Source: Cryomorpha sp963748925 (GTDB lineage Bacteria > Bacteroidota > Bacteroidia > Flavobacteriales_D > Cryomorphaceae). Taken from it: a DNA stretch of 64,000 nucleotides. Under the pieces are notes generated by a model. That model did not search any database and was not told the origin of the DNA. It was given only the letters and a program-made list of their open reading frames with translations. The first letter of the stretch is position 1. Each line of letters starts with the position of its first letter. Below are positions 52,082 through 61,765 of the stretch, piece after piece. The stretch spans positions 62,001 through 126,000 of the forward strand of contig CAVVKG010000008.1 of the NCBI GenBank assembly GCA_963748925.1, read 5' to 3'. A program made the position numbers and the translations under genes.

Positions 52082-53259
52082 CGCTTATTACAGATGGCAT
52101 TAGTCCGTATGTTACCGGGGGAATGCAGCGCCATTCGTACCATTTAGCACGGAATTTCCTCGCTCAGGGTGTAAAGCTCACATTGGTTCACGCCATTGAG
52201 CATGACAGCGAAATCCCTTCCGAAAAAGAAGTAAGAGCACTGCTCAATGCTCCTGAGGGAATGCTGAGAATAATCGGTTTGAATTTCCCGAAGAGTATGA
52301 AGGTTCCGGGTCATTATCTGCGAGAGTCCTATAAGTATTCTCAAAGTGTTTACGAATCCTTAAAGGATGAATGGGCTAATTTTGACTTTATCTATGCCAA
52401 AGGTTTTTCGGCCTGGGCGCTAATCGAAAAGAAAAAAAAAGGCCATCATGTCGCTCCTGTGGGTGTGAAATTTCATGGGTATGAAATGTTTCAAAAAGCA
52501 CCGAACTTAAAAAGCAGAATAGAGCAATTTATGCTTCGGCCACCAGTTGTTTTTAATAGCCGAAATGCAAATGTGGTGTTTTCCTATGGGGGCGAGATTA
52601 CCGAGATTATTAAGAAAATGGGCGTGCCAGAATCTAGAATTGTCGAGATTGCTTCAGGTGTAGATAATGCCTGGATTGTCGATAAACCAAAGGAGGAAGG
52701 TGAGAAAAGAAAATTCTTATTTGTGGGAAGAGACGAGCGTCGCAAAGGTATAAGCGAATTGATGCATAGTGCAAAGGTACTCGACTCATCGAAAGCTGAA
52801 ATGCACTGGGTGGGACCTTTTTTTGAGAAAAAGAAAAGAACGAAATCACTGAATTTTTTCCATGGAGAAATTTCTGATTCAGAGGCATTAAAAGCGATAT
52901 TTGATCAATGTCAGGTGCTTATCACTCCCAGTCATTCTGAGGGCATGCCCAATGTTATTCTGGAAGCAATGGCGCGCGGCTTAGCAGTCATCTCAACGAG
53001 AGTAGGAGCCATCCCTGAAATGATCTCAGATAAAAATGGTCGATTGATTAAGCCTGGAAGTGAAAAAGAATTAAGAAGAGCTATCAAAGAAATGGCGGCA
53101 CTGTCGCAATCAGAATTAATGGAATTGCGGAAGGAGAGCTTAAAAATTGTACGTGAAAAATTTAGTTGGGATAACGTATCAACTCAAACACTTAACGCTA
53201 TAAGACGCATCACCTATTCTTCTAAAAATCAAGAAGTCGATTCATCAATTAAACCGTAA
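52072..53259 (+). CDS. Glycosyltransferase family 4
   Basis: A 395-residue GT-B enzyme (MHIALITDGISPYVTGGMQRH; FLFVGRDERRKGISELM; PSHSEGMPNVILEAMARGLAV with the EX7E motif). ATG overlaps the preceding stop by 10 bp. Confidence 0.9.
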   Translation: MHIALITDGISPYVTGGMQRHSYHLARNFLAQGVKLTLVHAIEHDSEIPSEKEVRALLNAPEGMLRIIGLNFPKSMKVPGHYLRESYKYSQSVYESLKDEWANFDFIYAKGFSAWALIEKKKKGHHVAPVGVKFHGYEMFQKAPNLKSRIEQFMLRPPVVFNSRNANVVFSYGGEITEIIKKMGVPESRIVEIASGVDNAWIVDKPKEEGEKRKFLFVGRDERRKGISELMHSAKVLDSSKAEMHWVGPFFEKKKRTKSLNFFHGEISDSEALKAIFDQCQVLITPSHSEGMPNVILEAMARGLAVISTRVGAIPEMISDKNGRLIKPGSEKELRRAIKEMAALSQSELMELRKESLKIVREKFSWDNVSTQTLNAIRRITYSSKNQEVDSSIKP

Positions 53260-53265
53260 AAAATT

Positions 53266-54603
53266 GTGATAGAGTTTATTGCGAGAAATAAAGTTGTCCT
53301 CTTGCTTTTTGCAATATGGTATCTCGTTGGCTCTATTAGCGTGCCTGCATTCTTTGCTTTAGGCGGTGTAACTATCCTCTTGCTTTGGCGAAAGGCGATG
53401 TATTTGGAAATACTTCTCGGCTTTTTCTTTATCCTTATTTTAAGCGATAACTTGAGTGAGGCCACAGACTTTGCCAAGGTTTTTAAGAATGTCTATATCC
53501 TACTTCTGACCTTGATTGCGATTTTGGATCGAAATAAGTTTCCACCTCAAAATCGTCTGCTCACTTATTTCATCCCCTTTATAGCGGTCGCAATCGTGGC
53601 GATGGCATTTTCCCCATACATTTTTACGAGCTTTCAAAAAACACTTTCTTACGTTTTTCTCTTGTATGCAGTGCCTCAGTTTTATACCAAATCACTGGCA
53701 GATCATGGACCGGTGGCTGTCAAAGACATTATACTTTTTGGTGTTTTTCTAATTCTCATCGGTTACTTGATACAATTTGTAGATGCTGGTACTGCGTTTT
53801 CTCATCATGGCAGGTTTCGAGCAATTTTTGGAAATCCAAATGGTTTGGGGATTTTCACAATACTTCTTTTTGCATTCGCGATTTTAGCTAGAGAGTATTT
53901 CAAGGGACTTTTCTCAAAAGCTGAAATACGCTGGATTTTTATCACGATAATTTTTGCAATGGTATTGTCGGGCTCACGAACCGCTGTGATAGCCGCTGCC
54001 ATGTTTTTTATTATGACTCGCTTTTACCGATTGGCACCCTTTCTTGGTTTTGTGTTCTTCCTGGCAGTTGTATTTGCAGCCGAACTTGTAACACAGAATT
54101 TAGTCGTCATCGTTCAGTCCATTGGCTTAGCTGATTTTTTTAGGGTTGATTCACTAGAAGGCGGCTCTGGAAGATACGTCGCCTGGGCTTTTGCCTGGGA
54201 AGCCATTCAAGATGTATTTTGGCTGGGTCGCGGGTTTGCTTATGATGAATGGGTTATGGCGAAAAATGCTGATACTTTAAGTGATCTGGGTCATCAGGGT
54301 GGTGTTCACAATACGTACCTTATTATTTGGCTCAATACAGGTATTATTGGATTGGTTATGTTTATTCGAGGTCTGTTTCTGGTTATTATCAAAGGGTCAA
54401 AAAATAGCAGCGTGGCATTTCCTATTTTGTGGATGGTTATGTTCAGTATTATGCTCGAACCCTGGCTGGCGGCCTCATTAAATCCATTTACGATCATTTT
54501 CTTAATGGCGATTACCACCGTGACTGATCCCCTTTTTCAACCCTATTTAAAAGGTGAATTAACTTCTTATCAAACCCCCGATGAGCAAGCGGTTCTGGCG
54601 TAA
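53266..54603 (+). CDS. O-antigen polymerase/ligase-like membrane protein (Wzy/WaaL)
   Basis: A 445-residue protein with ~11-12 helices and a periplasmic loop containing GRGFAYDEW and HQGGVHNTYLIIWLNTG, the O-antigen ligase/polymerase domain. The export machinery upstream is ABC type, which needs no Wzy, so a ligase (WaaL-like) role is favoured. GTG start. No Wzx flippase is seen. Confidence 0.82.
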   Translation: MIEFIARNKVVLLLFAIWYLVGSISVPAFFALGGVTILLLWRKAMYLEILLGFFFILILSDNLSEATDFAKVFKNVYILLLTLIAILDRNKFPPQNRLLTYFIPFIAVAIVAMAFSPYIFTSFQKTLSYVFLLYAVPQFYTKSLADHGPVAVKDIILFGVFLILIGYLIQFVDAGTAFSHHGRFRAIFGNPNGLGIFTILLFAFAILAREYFKGLFSKAEIRWIFITIIFAMVLSGSRTAVIAAAMFFIMTRFYRLAPFLGFVFFLAVVFAAELVTQNLVVIVQSIGLADFFRVDSLEGGSGRYVAWAFAWEAIQDVFWLGRGFAYDEWVMAKNADTLSDLGHQGGVHNTYLIIWLNTGIIGLVMFIRGLFLVIIKGSKNSSVAFPILWMVMFSIMLEPWLAASLNPFTIIFLMAITTVTDPLFQPYLKGELTSYQTPDEQAVLA

Positions 54604-55486
54604 TTTCTTAATTGTTATTCTTGGCCTTTTGGTTTTGGAAGCTGCCCTCCGCTTTATTGGTTTTGGGAGCATACCGCTTTATTACTCATCAGCGCAGTTT
54701 GAGTATGCGCTTAAGCCAAATCAGGATATCAATCGATTTGGCAACCAAATTTATATCAATAAAGAAGGCATGCGCAGTGATGAACTGGATGCCAACTCAA
54801 ATAAAATTTTAAAATTTGGTGATTCTGTTCTCAATGGGGGCGTTGCAATAGATCAATCTGAATTAGCCAGCTCCATTCTTCAAGCCGATCTGAATCAGGA
54901 AGGAGGAAACTATCAGGTTTTAAATGTTTCGGCAGGAAGTTGGGGAGCAGGTAATGCCTACGCCTGGTTAATGGAACATGGCGATTATCGGGCTAAAGCG
55001 ATAGTTTTACTTTTCAGCAGCCATGACTGGCAAGATCAAATGACCTTTCAAAAAGTGGTGGGTGAAACCCCTTTTTATCCCGATGAGAATCCCGTACTGG
55101 CTATTACAGATGCGGTAAGCTGGACTTACAGTCGCTTTTTCAATTCAGTTGACTGGAACGAACTAGGCTATTCCAAAGTAGACAGGCCGTCATTAAAAGA
55201 TCACGACTACGGGTGGAATAAATTTATTACATATTGTGCGGAAAGAGATATTCCTCTATTGGTTTATCACCATGCCAATAAAAAAGAATCCAAAACCGGA
55301 GAATGGTCAGAAATGGGAGTGGAGCTTGAGCGATTTTTAATGGAGAATCAAGTCAGAACAATTTCCGGATTAAATGCTGGTCTTGAACCTATTGATTATA
55401 GAGATGAAATTCACCCGGAACCATCTGGATTATTGAAAATTGAAAAGGCTATTTTGCCAGAGCTTAAAATCATCCAAAAGAATTAA
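54581..55486 (+). CDS. Membrane-anchored SGNH/GDSL-like hydrolase
   Basis: A 301-residue protein with an N-terminal helix (~7-24), then KFGDSVLNGG (block I Ser), SAGSWGAGN (blocks II/III region) and a C-terminal YRDEIHPEPSG (Asp-x-x-His). It probably acts on the glycan in the periplasm as an O-acyl esterase or transferase. It overlaps the polymerase gene by 23 bp; the next gene follows after 1 bp. Confidence 0.78.
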   Translation: MSKRFWRNFLIVILGLLVLEAALRFIGFGSIPLYYSSAQFEYALKPNQDINRFGNQIYINKEGMRSDELDANSNKILKFGDSVLNGGVAIDQSELASSILQADLNQEGGNYQVLNVSAGSWGAGNAYAWLMEHGDYRAKAIVLLFSSHDWQDQMTFQKVVGETPFYPDENPVLAITDAVSWTYSRFFNSVDWNELGYSKVDRPSLKDHDYGWNKFITYCAERDIPLLVYHHANKKESKTGEWSEMGVELERFLMENQVRTISGLNAGLEPIDYRDEIHPEPSGLLKIEKAILPELKIIQKN

Positions 55487-55487
55487 A

Positions 55488-56537
55488 ATGGCAAAGCGAA
55501 TCGTTTTTCTTTACACAGAGCTTGCAGGCTATATTACAAGCTGCTTTGATCGGCTGATAGAAGAAGGAGTTGAGGTTCACGTGTTTCACTACCCCGTGAA
55601 TCCCGAGGCCCCGTTTGAGTTTGATTTGAAATCTTCTTCCTGCAATTATCATTTGCGATCTGACTTTTCCAATAGTGAACTTCAGCAAGAAATTAAAAGA
55701 ATAAACCCTGGTGCAATCGTTTGCAGTGGCTGGATTGACAAGGGGTATGTAGCTATTTGCAGAGCTCTTAAAGGTAAGTTTAAGTGTGTTCTGGCTTTAG
55801 ATAATCAGCTGCAGAAGGGCATTAAAGCCAGATTAGCATTTATACGAGCAAAGCTTTTCTTCAAGTCGGTTTTCAAAGATGCCTGGGTGCCCGGCGCTCC
55901 CCAATTGAAGTATGCACTCAAACTTGGATTTCAAGAAAATGAAATCTATCAAGGTTTTTATACCGTAGATGTAAAACGATGGAATGCCTTAGAATGGAAT
56001 ACTCCCGAAGGCACATTTCCCCACAGGTTTGTTTACGTGGGTCGCTATGTTGAATTTAAGGGAATTAAAGAACTTTGGGAGGCATATAGACGGTTAGATT
56101 CCAAAGATTGGGAGCTTTACTGTGCCGGAAGTGGTGAACTTTATGAAGATCGCGCTCTTTTTGAAGGAATTTTCCATGAGGGCTTTGTTCAGCCTGCTGA
56201 TTTAGATAAATTTGTGGCAGACGGAGGAGTTTTTATTCTACCGAGCCATAAGGAACCGTGGGGAGTAGTTTTGCATGAATTCGCTGCCGCGGGATATCCT
56301 TTGATTTGTTCGGAAAACGTGGGAGCTGCTTCTGCATTTTTAAAGAATGGTGAAAATGGATTTCAGGTCAAACCAAACGAGGTTTTACTTCTTCAGGAAG
56401 TTATGCAGAATATAATTGATACTTCTGATGATCAGTTATTTAAAATGGGGCAGAAAAGCAAAGAGATTGCCAGCCAGGTAAACATTGAAATGTGGCTGCA
56501 AACCGCATTAAATTTTTTAGAAACTAAGAATGAATAG
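55488..56537 (+). CDS. Glycosyltransferase family 4-like
   Basis: A 349-residue GT-B enzyme (MAKRIVFLYTELAGYITSCFD; HRFVYVGRYVEFKGIKELW; PSHKEPWGVVLHEFAAAGYPL with EX7E). ATG 55488 directly follows the SGNH stop; an upstream in-frame ATG (55440) would overlap that gene. Overlaps the next gene by 8 bp. Confidence 0.87.
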   Translation: MAKRIVFLYTELAGYITSCFDRLIEEGVEVHVFHYPVNPEAPFEFDLKSSSCNYHLRSDFSNSELQQEIKRINPGAIVCSGWIDKGYVAICRALKGKFKCVLALDNQLQKGIKARLAFIRAKLFFKSVFKDAWVPGAPQLKYALKLGFQENEIYQGFYTVDVKRWNALEWNTPEGTFPHRFVYVGRYVEFKGIKELWEAYRRLDSKDWELYCAGSGELYEDRALFEGIFHEGFVQPADLDKFVADGGVFILPSHKEPWGVVLHEFAAAGYPLICSENVGAASAFLKNGENGFQVKPNEVLLLQEVMQNIIDTSDDQLFKMGQKSKEIASQVNIEMWLQTALNFLETKNE

Positions 56538-57468
56538 AATTCTCGTAACAGGAGGTGCTGGATTTATTGCCAGCGAACTCGCAGAAAGGCTCTCACATAA
56601 AGCAGACAATGAAATAGTAGTTGTAGATAATTTACAAACTGGTCAGCGTAACAAAGTGCCGCAAGGAAAGCACCAAAATGTGAAGTTTATTAAGTGCGAT
56701 GTAAATCGCTTTAATGATATATCTGCTGTTTTCTTCGCCTATAAGTTCGACTATGTGTTTCACTATGCTGCTACCGTGGGGGTTCAGCGCACATTAGACT
56801 ATCCGGTTAAAGTGCTTGATGATATAAACGGTATTCGAAATATTCTCGATTTAAGCAAAAATACCGGTGTGCGTCGCGTTTTCTTTTCAAGCAGTTCTGA
56901 AGTGTATGGCGAGCCGGTAGAAATCCCTCAAAATGAAGATACTACCCCTTTAAATTCCAAGCTGCCTTATGCAATTGTCAAAAATATTGGCGAAGCTTTC
57001 CTCAGATCTTATCAGCAGGAATACGATCTCGATTTCACTATTTTTCGTTTTTTCAACACCTATGGCAGAAAGCAAAGTCCTGATTTTGTAATTTCTAAGT
57101 TTATCAAAGCAGCTTTAAATAACGAGCCTCTTACAGTTTACGGCGAGGGTGATCAAACCCGAACCTTCTGTTTTGTAGATGATAATGTAGATACTGTTTT
57201 GGGCACGCTTTACAATAATGAATGTGTGAACGATGTCATAAATATTGGTTCTAATCTGGAAATGACTATTCTCGACCTTGCGAAAACGATTATCAAAACC
57301 ACTAATTCATCCTCAGAAATCATTCATCTCCCACCACTAAAGGAGGGAGATATGACGCGCAGAATGCCGGACAATACAAAGATGATGTCTATCTTAAATC
57401 GCGAACTGGTTCCACTTCAGGAAGGAATAAAATTAATTCTTGAAGATCCCTACTTTATACTGAGCTAA
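56530..57468 (+). CDS. Extended SDR epimerase/decarboxylase
   Basis: A 312-residue extended SDR. The cofactor loop reads GGAGFIAS with Ala14 in place of the third Gly. The catalytic pair Tyr147/Lys151 is in LPYAIVK. The C-terminal PPLKEGDMTRRMPDNTK recalls UDP-glucuronate decarboxylase/4-epimerase lineages. It makes a sugar nucleotide for the locus; the exact reaction is not determinable. The next ATG overlaps its stop (TAATG). Confidence 0.83.
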   Translation: MNRILVTGGAGFIASELAERLSHKADNEIVVVDNLQTGQRNKVPQGKHQNVKFIKCDVNRFNDISAVFFAYKFDYVFHYAATVGVQRTLDYPVKVLDDINGIRNILDLSKNTGVRRVFFSSSSEVYGEPVEIPQNEDTTPLNSKLPYAIVKNIGEAFLRSYQQEYDLDFTIFRFFNTYGRKQSPDFVISKFIKAALNNEPLTVYGEGDQTRTFCFVDDNVDTVLGTLYNNECVNDVINIGSNLEMTILDLAKTIIKTTNSSSEIIHLPPLKEGDMTRRMPDNTKMMSILNRELVPLQEGIKLILEDPYFILS

Positions 57469-59342
57469 TGTGCGGCATAAATGGCATTTATGGCCCGTTG
57501 CCGAGAAATGACGGTGCAGAGCGAATAGACCGGATGAACCGGGAATTGGCACATCGCGGACCAAACGCTGAGGGTTCATTTCACAAAGGTCCAATTCACC
57601 TGGGTCACCGTCGCCTGAGTATTATTGATCTTTCTGCTTCCGCAAATCAGCCAATGACGGATCCCTCGGGAAGATATACCCTTATTTTCAATGGAGAGAT
57701 CTATAATTACAAACAGCTACGCCAATCGCTCTCTGATTATAATTTTATCTCAGATGGCGATACGGAAGTTCTGCTTGTTGGTCTTATTCGTCATGGAATT
57801 AAGTTTTTAAAAGATTGCAATGGTATGTTTGCCATTGCCTTGTGGGATAACCATACGGAAGAGCTCCTCCTTGCAAGAGATCGACTTGGAATAAAGCCGC
57901 TATATTATGCCCGTACCAATGAAAATTTGGTTTTTTCGAGTGAAATCAGAGCCATTTTAAAAAGCGGTTTGATTTCCGGAGAATTGAATGAAAATGTTGT
58001 GGGTGACTATCTGAGATACCAGACTGTTCATGGAGCCAACACCATATTGAAAGGTGTTTTTATGCTTCCTCCTGGTGGCTTAATGCGTTTTTCTGATAGC
58101 GAAATTCAAATAAGTTCGTTTTGGAATTTGGTATCAGATATGGAGTCGGAGGTGAGTTCGCTCAGTTATGATGACACGAAACTGTTGGTTAGAGATCGAC
58201 TTGAAAAAGCGGTGGAGCGAAGACTTATTTCTGATGTTCCCATGGGTGCTTTTTTATCGGGTGGTATTGATAGTAGCGCCATTGTGGCCCTGGCTTCAAA
58301 ACATGTTGACCGGTTAAAGACATTCACGGTTACCTTCGAGGAAAAAGAATTTAGTGAGGCGCGTTATGCCAAATTAATTGCTGAGAAGTACCATACTGAT
58401 CATACGGAAGTAAAGCTCTCGCCGGAGACTTTGCTTGATGATTTGCCAGCCGCCATCAAAGCCATGGATCATCCTACAGGCGATGGTATCAATACATACA
58501 TTGTTTCAAAAATGGCAAAAAATAACGGCATTACGGTCGTGCTCTCAGGCTTGGGGGGCGACGAATTATTTGCCGGCTACCCCATTTTCAAACAGTTTTA
58601 TGCTTTGGGCAGCAAAGGATGGCTGATGAGTTTTCCCAAATTTTCCCGCGCTCTGGGCGGAAGTATGTTGAAGTTGGCTCGACCTGGGGTGGCGAGTTCA
58701 AAAATCAAACAGATAATTACAGAGGACTATCTTGATCTCGAAAATGTATACCAGTATAGCCGTGAGTTGAACTCACGAAAGGATATTGAAAAACTAAGTC
58801 GGAAAGGGCTTCATGCTCAAAACGCTGTTTATAATTTAGTAAAAGAAGGAGTGGGTTTTGGCAATCCAGGCTACAACCTGCCTAAATTGAGTCGTGTGAG
58901 TTATGCGGAGCTGGTCTCGTATATCCAACCTGTTTTGCTTCGTGATTCAGATCAGATGAGCATGGCGCACGCACTAGAAATGCGGGTCCCGTTCTTAGAT
59001 CATGAGCTGGTAGGAGCGGTCATGGCTATTCCCGATAAGTATAAATATCCCACTTCTCCTAAAAAGCTCTTGGTAGAATCTATGGGTGATTTGCTTCCTG
59101 CAGAGATTGTGAACAGACCAAAAATGGGCTTTAGCTTTCCCTGGGATTCGTGGATGCGCAATGAGCTCAAGGAATTTTGCGGCGATAATCTTGCATCGCT
59201 AGGTGCACGCAATGCTTTTAATGCTCAAGCAATTTCGAAAAGATGGGATGCTTTTCTTAAAAGTGATCCCGATGTAACCTGGATGAAAATATGGCCAATG
59301 TGCGTCCTACAAGCCTGGATGTTAGAAAATGGAATCAAGTAA
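57468..59342 (+). CDS. Asparagine synthase-like glutamine amidotransferase in the glycan locus
   Basis: A 624-residue AsnB-type protein. Cys2 of MCGINGIYG is the glutaminase nucleophile; FNGEIYN and DGDTEVL follow; the synthetase PP-loop FLSGGIDSSAIVAL is ~262-275. In O-antigen clusters such proteins (e.g. WbpS) are thought to amidate uronic acids rather than make free Asn. Overlap of one base with the epimerase and 14 bp with the next GT supports this. Confidence 0.9.
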   Translation: MCGINGIYGPLPRNDGAERIDRMNRELAHRGPNAEGSFHKGPIHLGHRRLSIIDLSASANQPMTDPSGRYTLIFNGEIYNYKQLRQSLSDYNFISDGDTEVLLVGLIRHGIKFLKDCNGMFAIALWDNHTEELLLARDRLGIKPLYYARTNENLVFSSEIRAILKSGLISGELNENVVGDYLRYQTVHGANTILKGVFMLPPGGLMRFSDSEIQISSFWNLVSDMESEVSSLSYDDTKLLVRDRLEKAVERRLISDVPMGAFLSGGIDSSAIVALASKHVDRLKTFTVTFEEKEFSEARYAKLIAEKYHTDHTEVKLSPETLLDDLPAAIKAMDHPTGDGINTYIVSKMAKNNGITVVLSGLGGDELFAGYPIFKQFYALGSKGWLMSFPKFSRALGGSMLKLARPGVASSKIKQIITEDYLDLENVYQYSRELNSRKDIEKLSRKGLHAQNAVYNLVKEGVGFGNPGYNLPKLSRVSYAELVSYIQPVLLRDSDQMSMAHALEMRVPFLDHELVGAVMAIPDKYKYPTSPKKLLVESMGDLLPAEIVNRPKMGFSFPWDSWMRNELKEFCGDNLASLGARNAFNAQAISKRWDAFLKSDPDVTWMKIWPMCVLQAWMLENGIK

Positions 59343-60474
59343 GCCACAAATTCTACTTTTTACCGATTGGTATCTGCCCGGGTACAAGGCCGGCGGTCCC
59401 ATAAGTTCTTGTGCCAATTTGGTCAGGTTGTTGGGTAGTGAAGTTGACTTCAAAATTGTCTGCTCTGATCGCGATTACCTCGATTCTGAGCCTTATCAAA
59501 ATGTAACATGCGACACGTGGGTTGAGGTAGGGAATGCAAAAGTTTATTATCTGTCGAAAAAGAATTCCTCCAAATCTGTTATTCGCGAAAGAATTCTGGA
59601 AAATCCCCGGGCGACAATTTACATAAATGGAATCTTTAGTCGCAACTTTTCAATTACCCCGCTTCTTATCGCAAACAGGCTAAATAGAAATATTATTGTG
59701 GCTCCCAGAGGAATGCTCGCTGCAGGAGCGCTTAGCATCAAAGCAAAGAAAAAACGAACGTTTCTTTCTCTGGCCAAATTTCTGGGATTATATAGGCAAG
59801 TTTCTTTTCACGCCACGCACCAGCAGGAAGCCGATCAAATAAAGAAAGTCCTTTCGCGAAGGGCAACAATCACGGTTATACCGAATTTACCTACCATTCC
59901 AAATGGAGGCGTGAAGAAAATTGGAAAAATAAAAAACCATCTGGAAATTATCTCCGTAGCGCGAATAGCTCCCGAAAAGAATACCCTTTTTGCTATTCAA
60001 TGCCTGCAAAATATCGATTCAGATTTAAAGGTTGGGGTAAAATTTTTCGGTCCTGTTTACGATGATGCTTATTTTCAGGTTTGTGAAAAAGCGGCCACCA
60101 GCTTACCGCAAAATGTTGAGGTCAGTTTTTTAGGATCCGTACCACCTGAAAAGCTAAGCGCTGTATTTTCAGAAGCACACCTTTTTTTCCTGCCCACCTT
60201 AGGAGAGAACTATGGACACGCCATTGTGGAGTCAATGCTGGCTGGTATCCCTGTTCTTATTTCTGATCAAACTCCATGGCGAAATCTCGAGGCAGACAAT
60301 TTAGGGATGGATTTACCGCTTGACGGGGGTTCTATGTTTACAGAGTATATTTGTAAACTTGCAGCTATGGATCAACGCGATTATGACAATCGGTTTAGTG
60401 CAGTGGCCAGAACCATTGAAAAGCGAATTCATTTAGCAGAAAATATTGTGGCTTATAAAACTCTTTTCGGATGA
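59329..60474 (+). CDS. Glycosyltransferase family 4
   Basis: A 381-residue GT-B enzyme (PQILLFTDWYLPGYKAGGPI; ISVARIAPEKNTLFAI; PTLGENYGHAIVESMLAGIPV with EX7E). Overlaps the AsnB-like gene by 14 bp and the next gene by 4 bp (ATGA). Confidence 0.9.
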   Translation: MESSKPQILLFTDWYLPGYKAGGPISSCANLVRLLGSEVDFKIVCSDRDYLDSEPYQNVTCDTWVEVGNAKVYYLSKKNSSKSVIRERILENPRATIYINGIFSRNFSITPLLIANRLNRNIIVAPRGMLAAGALSIKAKKKRTFLSLAKFLGLYRQVSFHATHQQEADQIKKVLSRRATITVIPNLPTIPNGGVKKIGKIKNHLEIISVARIAPEKNTLFAIQCLQNIDSDLKVGVKFFGPVYDDAYFQVCEKAATSLPQNVEVSFLGSVPPEKLSAVFSEAHLFFLPTLGENYGHAIVESMLAGIPVLISDQTPWRNLEADNLGMDLPLDGGSMFTEYICKLAAMDQRDYDNRFSAVARTIEKRIHLAENIVAYKTLFG

Positions 60475-61019
60475 AAACGGTTGACTTTTCAAAATACGAT
60501 AACAGCTTTTACCAACCGGGATTAGCGGTGAAACGAGGGCTATGGTACTTGGTGAGTCTTGTGTTTTTTCAATCTTATATTTTTCCTTTTTCAGGTCTTA
60601 AGTGCAGTCTACTCAGACTTTTTGGAGCAGATATCGCCCCAGGTGTGGTTATAAAGCCTAATGTACTTATCAAGTATCCATGGTTTTTAAAAATCGGTGA
60701 AAACAGCTGGATTGGAGAGGGGGCATGGATAGATAATCTCGCAGAAGTTTCAATCGGAGCCAATGTTTCTATATCGCAGGGAGCAATGCTGCTCACAGGA
60801 AACCACAATTATAAAAAGGAGGCTTTTGATTTGGAGGTGTATCCTATCGTTATAGAAGATGGAGTATGGATCGGTGCTAAAGCTGTAGTCTGTCCCGGAG
60901 TTGTTTGCCTGTCGCATGCAGTCCTGGGTGTGGGATCTATTGCCACAAAGAATCTGGAGTCCTTCACGATCTATTCCGGAAATCCAGCCCTGCCGATTCG
61001 CAAAAGAACAATTGAATGA
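60471..61019 (+). CDS. WcaF-like O-acetyltransferase
   Basis: A 182-residue hexapeptide acetyltransferase: SGLKCSLLRLFGADIAPGV, IGENSWIGEGAWIDNL, and LLTGNHNYKKEAFDLEVYPI (catalytic His), matching the colanic acid acetyltransferase WcaF family. Acetylates a glycan sugar. ATGA overlap at both ends. Confidence 0.88.
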   Translation: MKTVDFSKYDNSFYQPGLAVKRGLWYLVSLVFFQSYIFPFSGLKCSLLRLFGADIAPGVVIKPNVLIKYPWFLKIGENSWIGEGAWIDNLAEVSIGANVSISQGAMLLTGNHNYKKEAFDLEVYPIVIEDGVWIGAKAVVCPGVVCLSHAVLGVGSIATKNLESFTIYSGNPALPIRKRTIE

Positions 61020-61765
61020 AAGTCAGCATAATTACCATAGCCTATAATGCTGCTGAAACAATTGAGGAAACAATTCAATCTGTTGTTAATCAAAGCCATG
61101 ATTCGATTGAGTACATTCTTATTGACGGTGGTTCCACGGACGATACCCTGAACATTGCAGGCCGTTATAATGCCAAAATAAACAAGCTAATTTCTGAGCC
61201 CGACAAAGGAGTTTATGACGCAATGAATAAAGGGTTGGCTCTTGCCGAAGGGGAGATAATAGCCATTCTCAATGCGGATGATGCTTATGCCAACCCCAAA
61301 GTGATTGCCAATGTGGTAGCCGCTTTTGAGCGCTCCGGGTCTGATGTTTGCTATGGCGATCTTGAGTACGTTGACAGAAATGATACCAGCAAGGTAATTC
61401 GCCGCTGGATATCAGGGGAGTATAAGAAATCAGCGTTCTTGGATGGATGGATGCCGCCGCATCCGGCATTCTTTGCCAAGAAAAAATTGTATACCGAATT
61501 TGGCTTGTTCAATACAGCACTAAAAACCAGCGCCGACTACGAACTGATGCTCCGCTTTTTATACAAGCACAATACTACGGCAGTTTATTTAAACGATGTG
61601 CTTGTGAAGATGAAAACCGGCGGGCAGAGCAATGCCTCTTTCAAGAACAGAATTAAAGCTAACAAAGAAGACAGGCTAGCCTGGAAAATAAACGGGTTAA
61701 AGCCAGGTAATTTAACTTTGATAAAAAAGCCTTTGCGTAAGTTGAGCCAGTTTTGGAAACGCTAA
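61016..61765 (+). CDS. Glycosyltransferase family 2 (WcaA/WcaE-like)
   Basis: A 249-residue GT-A enzyme (VSIITIAYNAAETIEETIQS; LIDGGSTDDTLN; NADDAY). Last gene of the locus; its TAA overlaps the convergent PorG-like stop by 4 bp. Confidence 0.9.
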   Translation: MKVSIITIAYNAAETIEETIQSVVNQSHDSIEYILIDGGSTDDTLNIAGRYNAKINKLISEPDKGVYDAMNKGLALAEGEIIAILNADDAYANPKVIANVVAAFERSGSDVCYGDLEYVDRNDTSKVIRRWISGEYKKSAFLDGWMPPHPAFFAKKKLYTEFGLFNTALKTSADYELMLRFLYKHNTTAVYLNDVLVKMKTGGQSNASFKNRIKANKEDRLAWKINGLKPGNLTLIKKPLRKLSQFWKR

